The notes under the pieces were generated by a model. It did no database searches. It was not told the DNA's origin and saw only the letters and a list, made by a program, of their open reading frames with translations. A stretch of DNA of 64,000 nt from an uncultured Robinsoniella sp. (lineage in GTDB: Bacteria; Bacillota; Clostridia; Lachnospirales; Lachnospiraceae): NCBI GenBank assembly GCA_900540475.1, contig UQGG01000002.1:124001-188000 (forward strand). The letters are read 5' to 3'. Below, piece by piece: positions 60,218 through 64,000 of the stretch. Within the stretch, counting starts at the first letter, position 1; every line of letters starts with the position of its first letter. Made by a program: the position numbers and the translations under genes.

Positions 60218-62518
60218 TTACTCTGCTAAATATAGATTTACTTTTTTCATAACGGCCTTAACCGCCTGGTCCTCAGAAACGGAGCCCTGAACCAATTCCG
60301 GAACAGCCTCCAGCACTGCTTCTTTTAAAATGCTGTCTGTTTCAGAAGCTGTGGACAGGTTCTCTGCATATATCCAGAACTCTTCTGCCTCTTTTTTCTC
60401 CAGCCATTTGCAGTCCAAAAGGTAAAGTTTGGCATCTCCTTCAAACTGCCCACCCATGGTAAGTACAATGTCTCCCGGTTTTGTACTTTTTATAATATTG
60501 TCATAGGCAGCTTTATTCACGGGAATTCCTTCTTCCATTCCGCCGCTCTGGGCTTCTTTTGATAATAAAAACTCTGCCAGCTTCTTTGCTTCTTCTTTCC
60601 TAGTCCCTTTGCTGCTGACTCCAATCATTCCCCGTGGCACAAATACGCCTTCGCTCTGTCCATTTAACGGTTTATAGAATCCATTACCTGTCTTTTTATT
60701 AGCGGAAATCACTCCCGCGAGTTGAGTAACCGAAGAAATATTTCCAATGTTCATCCCATTTATTTTTTCGGAAAAACCTAAAACTCCACTGTCTATCCCA
60801 ACGAGGCTTATAAAACTGTCATTGCCGGATTTTGATTCTGTATCTGCGCTATGGCTGTCTGACTCATAAATGCTCTTTAGCAAGCGATAAAATTCATTCA
60901 ATTTTGTTTCATCCATTGTGCCGTCTTTATTGATCCAGGATTTGGAGGATACGTCATATAAAATGCTACCTAAGGCTATGGACGGCATATCTTCCAACAC
61001 TCGTTTACTCTTTCCTCCCTTTTTCAGCGTTTCTGCCAGAGCCGCCAGGGATTTTAAATCCACTGCTTTTACAGCTTCTTCTTCCCCTGTCTGTATTACA
61101 GGTACGGAAAATCTGGAAGGTACTGCATACGTTCTTCCTCCTTCTGAAAATGTATTTACAACGTTATTTAACATTCCGTCAGTTGTGGAAACCTTCTCTA
61201 TCATCTGGCTTAAGTCTTCCAATATTCCTTTTTCAATATAGGATCTGACCGGAAGTCCGTCCAGCACCAGTAAATCCGGTCCCTGTCCAGCCATAATTTC
61301 CGTATTCAGTTTTTTCAGCGTATCGGAAACGACAGCCGTTTCCCCTCCTTGCATTCCAATCTCCAAATCGATATATTGATCCGGATTTTCATTTTGATAT
61401 AGTACAATGGCCTGACGCAATGCAGCGCTGTCATAAAGCGCATATGCTTTCACTTTTATTTCCGGCTGGGATGGTACGTCAGCAGCATAGGTATACTTTA
61501 AGATCTTATAGCGGAAACCATCATCCATGCAGGTTACGAGAAAGCTGTCATCATCCATAATGGTGAGATGCTGGATATACAGTGCAGGATTGGATAACGA
61601 AGTTAATTCCCCGTTAATCAGCTGTTCCGATATATTTCCATTCAGCACGTGACGGAACAATCCCTGTTCATTACAGAAAAATAGCGAATCTTTCTCCATT
61701 CCTTTCTGGAATATGGAAGATACCGACAGGGTATTGCTCTTGGAATCGGCTGGCTGACTGATCAGCTGTTTTTTTAAAACGGTATCCGTCTCTAAGATCT
61801 TACCTGTAGAAAGGTCATACATAGTCATATCACCGGACGCAACCGCAATCAGAATATTGTCCAAGATTCCAAATGATTCATATCTTAGATCTTCCCCTTC
61901 ATATGTGCGCACAATTTTTCCGGCTTCCGGGTCTAACTGATATATTTTCCCCTGAGTATCCCTCCCGACCACATGACCCTCATCGGTAAACTTCCACTCA
62001 TCGAAAAAACGGTTAAAAGGCTCGTTGGAAGTATCGGTAACCTCCAGCTGTTTTGCCACACCTTTTTCATCCATTTTCCATAACTGAAGCTTAATCATTC
62101 CTTCTTTATAATTTTCTCCGGTGGCCTGAGAATAATCTCCCACTTCCAGCAGAATTTCTCCCTTGTCCGAAAGTAGTACACTTTCAAGGGAAAAGTCTGT
62201 GACATCGGTAATCTCCTTTGGATAATCCAGTTTCTTATCCCAGGTCTTTCCGCCGTCTTTGGTTTCCCAGATTCCTCCTTTATCATCACTGTCACCTGCT
62301 GCCATTCTAATACTGCCGTCTGCCATCCGGCAAACATCCTGAATCACATCCGCACCTTCCGGCAGCTTCAGTTCCGCTTCTAAATATCTGCCCTTTGCAG
62401 TACCCTCATTGGATTCTGATTCATCATGGTCTTTTGCAGAACACCCACACATAGATATTGAAATAATGCACAAACATGCCCAATACATTATTGCCTTCGT
62501 CTTTCCTTTTTTCAACAT
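60218..62518 (-). CDS. Propeller plus solute-binding lipoprotein
   Basis: A 766-residue lipoprotein: signal with lipobox MCGC (Cys26). The first about 340 residues look like a beta-propeller (BNR-like WETKDGGKTWDK and repeated strand patterns, MTMYDLSTGKIL). The rest is an extracellular solute-binding protein (type 1 family: LKKLNTEIMAGQGPDLLVLDGLPVRSYIEKGILEDLSQ, GISSKGTRKEEAKKLAEFLLSKEAQ). No transporter permease lies next to it. Twin palindromic operators cover its promoter. The first part could sense or bind a surface ligand; this is inference. Confidence 0.87.
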   Translation of the reverse strand: MLKKGKTKAIMYWACLCIISISMCGCSAKDHDESESNEGTAKGRYLEAELKLPEGADVIQDVCRMADGSIRMAAGDSDDKGGIWETKDGGKTWDKKLDYPKEITDVTDFSLESVLLSDKGEILLEVGDYSQATGENYKEGMIKLQLWKMDEKGVAKQLEVTDTSNEPFNRFFDEWKFTDEGHVVGRDTQGKIYQLDPEAGKIVRTYEGEDLRYESFGILDNILIAVASGDMTMYDLSTGKILETDTVLKKQLISQPADSKSNTLSVSSIFQKGMEKDSLFFCNEQGLFRHVLNGNISEQLINGELTSLSNPALYIQHLTIMDDDSFLVTCMDDGFRYKILKYTYAADVPSQPEIKVKAYALYDSAALRQAIVLYQNENPDQYIDLEIGMQGGETAVVSDTLKKLNTEIMAGQGPDLLVLDGLPVRSYIEKGILEDLSQMIEKVSTTDGMLNNVVNTFSEGGRTYAVPSRFSVPVIQTGEEEAVKAVDLKSLAALAETLKKGGKSKRVLEDMPSIALGSILYDVSSKSWINKDGTMDETKLNEFYRLLKSIYESDSHSADTESKSGNDSFISLVGIDSGVLGFSEKINGMNIGNISSVTQLAGVISANKKTGNGFYKPLNGQSEGVFVPRGMIGVSSKGTRKEEAKKLAEFLLSKEAQSGGMEEGIPVNKAAYDNIIKSTKPGDIVLTMGGQFEGDAKLYLLDCKWLEKKEAEEFWIYAENLSTASETDSILKEAVLEAVPELVQGSVSEDQAVKAVMKKVNLYLAE

Positions 62519-62540
62519 AAATTATCTCCTTCTCGTTTCC

Positions 62541-62598
62541 ATTCTATTGCAATAGAATATTTTTCTTACATTCTACTCCAGTAGAATATAGTTGTCAA
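62541..62598 (-). promoter_or_regulatory. Promoter with two 18-bp palindromic operators
   Basis: Minus strand TTGACA (62598-62593), 17 bases, TAGAAT (62575-62570). Two palindromes share the arms ATTCTA...TAGAAT: ATTCTACTCCAGTAGAAT (62570-62587), which covers the -10 box and spacer, and ATTCTATTGCAATAGAAT (62541-62558). Centres are 29 bases apart. Strong evidence for a dimeric repressor; its gene is not evident here. The rest of 62599-62702 is featureless. Confidence 0.85.
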
Positions 62599-62702
62599 GT
62601 TAATTGCCTAAATAAAAATTATCGTTTCCAGGATAATTTTTGTGCACAAGCAGATGCTTACTTATAGGAGTTTCGGCAACGGATTTTGTTACATATTTTT
62701 AC

Positions 62703-62735
62703 ACAAAAAAAAGATACAGCTTATGCACTGTATCT
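62703..62735 (-). terminator. Terminator of the GerMN-like lipoprotein gene
   Basis: AGATACAG (62712-62719) pairs with CTGTATCT (62728-62735); eight T follow on the minus strand. Confidence 0.85.
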
Positions 62736-62794
62736 CTGATAAAAGATAATAATTGTATTTTATCCTCTGTGTTATTCAATCATTCGTTTATGCT

Positions 62795-63856
62795 CTAGTT
62801 TCCCATATCCCCCGATCCTGTAACATCCTGCTGCTGGTAAGCTTCCGGTCCGTTCATCACGCCATCTGCTGCCTCTGGCTGTTCAATCGTTCCATCTTCC
62901 GATGCTCCGGGCTGCCCATACGCGCCTCCATCCGGCGACTCTGGCTGTTCATATGCTCCCCCATCCGTTGTTCCGGGCTGCTGGTTCTCACCTTCCTGAC
63001 CCGGTGATCCAGGCTGCTCATTCGCTCCTCCATCCGCTGCCCCTGGCTGCTGGTAGCTCTCCTGTCCGTCTGCCGCCTCCGGCTGCTGGTATATTTGACC
63101 GCCCTGAGCCTCTGTCTGTAAATAATAGCTCTGCTGGTCCGCGGTGCTTTCTGCGTCTGTCTGTCCATAGGTCCTGGATCCCTGTACTTTTCCATTTGTT
63201 TCTGTGGAACCGGTGCCGGTTGGAGCGTCTGCCTGCTGAAACAGCTTCACCAGCATTTCATGGGTATAAGGCTGATCCATTGGAATTGTAATATCCAGAT
63301 TATCTATACGGATGGGCACGTTCCCTTCCATACTATAATAAATATCTACACTGTCCGGGTTTTTGGGGCTTGCGTAAGTCTGAAGTGTTTTCTGGATACT
63401 GTCCAGTACTGCATAAACCATACTTTGCGCATCGTAAACATGAAAATCTTCTTTCTGGGCAGCCGGCGGACCCATAAAAACAGCGCTCTGCCCGGTAATA
63501 CACACGGTCATTCCACCTTTCCCCGTAGTGATCTCATCAGCCAGAGATATATTCCATCCGGTGAGGATTTCCATCTCTTTTACCAAACTGTCAGGCGTGG
63601 CTTCCTCGGCTCCTGAATAAGCGTAGCTCTGAAATTTACCGTTCCCCGTTGATATATATAGTTTCACGCCTTCTGACTGCTGTGCATCACCGTCTGATTC
63701 CGCCTCTGCTCCGCTGCCGTTTTCCGTCACTTTCATAATTTCAGAAGTACTGCTTCCTGTGCCATTTGCCGGATCTGCTTTGCCATCTTTTTGACATCCT
63801 GCATTTAATCCTAATATACCGCATATCAAAACTAATAAAAGTACTTTTTTTCTCAT
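62795..63856 (-). CDS. GerMN-like lipoprotein with low-complexity tail
   Basis: A 353-residue lipoprotein with lipobox NAGC (Cys21). Residues about 65-205 resemble the GerMN domain of sporulation/germination proteins (GVKLYISTGNGKF, SMVYAVLDSIQKTLQTY, VDIYYSMEGNVPIRID). The C-terminal 120 residues are Gly/Gln/Pro/Glu-rich repeats such as QQPGAADGG and YEQPESPDGG, most likely a wall-spanning or disordered linker. A short open stretch upstream (to 63853) ends in TGA overlapping this ATG, so it may have a translationally coupled partner whose start is not visible. Confidence 0.8.
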   Translation of the reverse strand: MRKKVLLLVLICGILGLNAGCQKDGKADPANGTGSSTSEIMKVTENGSGAEAESDGDAQQSEGVKLYISTGNGKFQSYAYSGAEEATPDSLVKEMEILTGWNISLADEITTGKGGMTVCITGQSAVFMGPPAAQKEDFHVYDAQSMVYAVLDSIQKTLQTYASPKNPDSVDIYYSMEGNVPIRIDNLDITIPMDQPYTHEMLVKLFQQADAPTGTGSTETNGKVQGSRTYGQTDAESTADQQSYYLQTEAQGGQIYQQPEAADGQESYQQPGAADGGANEQPGSPGQEGENQQPGTTDGGAYEQPESPDGGAYGQPGASEDGTIEQPEAADGVMNGPEAYQQQDVTGSGDMGN

Positions 63857-64000
63857 GTCTTCTGCTCCTTTGCCTGCTTTTCCCGCAGCTTGTCAAACGC
63901 TTCTTCATATATGCAGATAAAATCATTTCCTGTGCCTTTAGTTTAAACGATTCCAGCAAGAAAATAAAGTACTTTTATAAAATTAAACTTATGCTTTGCC

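Noticed and set aside
63741..63959. 72-residue minus-strand ORF at the right edge
   Set aside because: Overlaps the GerMN-like gene out of frame and has no recognisable features; another frame ending at its ATG looks more protein-like but lacks a start.

Overview
The window looks like a chromosomal segment of an anaerobic Gram-positive Firmicute, most likely a gut Lachnospiraceae (genus not determinable by eye). Signs are moderate to low GC, strong AGGAGG ribosome sites, TTGACA/TATAAT promoters, rho-independent terminators between most units, an AdhE plus iron-dependent alcohol dehydrogenase with Rex-like operators, an ECF transporter core next to truA, BspA-like surface proteins, AgrA/LytTR regulators, and DUF3788, DUF5685 and DUF6034 proteins. 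No tRNA, rRNA, CRISPR array, transposase, integrase or phage gene was seen.

Layout. 1-2.7 kb: minus-strand polyol operon (two zinc alcohol dehydrogenases and a cut-off sugar ABC ATPase). 3-5 kb: GHKL kinase and LytTR regulator. 5.6-8.6 kb: secreted BspA-like repeat protein. 8.7-20.5 kb: minus-strand Tad/Flp-like operon with several tiny pilins, a secretion ATPase, a fused TadB/TadC-like membrane protein, TadE-like proteins, a pilin-headed 374-aa protein and, as last gene, a 2193-aa beta-helix adhesin. 20.7-24.1 kb: ecfA1-ecfA2-ecfT-truA. 24.9-35 kb: hexuronate block (LacI regulator, YesN/YesM-type regulator with two kinases, sugar-binding lipoprotein, uxuA, GntP permease). 35.3-39.1 kb: malQ, a DMT exporter and an iron alcohol dehydrogenase. 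39.4-43 kb: a ParA/histone-like pair and a TetR/MFS pair. 43-46 kb: nudC, an AAC(3)-family acetyltransferase, a GNAT protein. 46-51.4 kb: a very AT-rich part with a small peptide ORF, a LytTR regulator, a three-gene ABC transporter and a DUF6034 lipoprotein. 51.6-56.1 kb: phosphotransferase, adhE, cyclophilin. 56.4-64 kb: Na+/alanine symporter, an overlapping trio (DUF5685, J-domain protein, membrane protein), a propeller/solute-binding lipoprotein behind twin palindromic operators, and a GerMN-like lipoprotein.

How the genes work together. The best candidate for a little-described system is the 8.7-20.5 kb operon. Five of its products start with MK followed almost at once by a hydrophobic helix; four carry an (E/Q)EY motif that puts Glu at +5 and Tyr at +6 if only Met-Lys is counted as leader, the spacing of Flp pilins. 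No prepilin peptidase gene is in the window. The ATPase has no ATG, GTG or TTG start for its conserved N-terminus and may begin at ATT. A giant secreted adhesin is encoded 13 bases behind the last pilin-like gene. Other leads are a degenerate second kinase beside an intact one, matched Rex sites on two alcohol dehydrogenase promoters, a ParA with a Lys/Ala-rich partner in place of ParB, and two 18-bp palindromes over one promoter. Function calls rest on reading motifs by eye; no database search was run.
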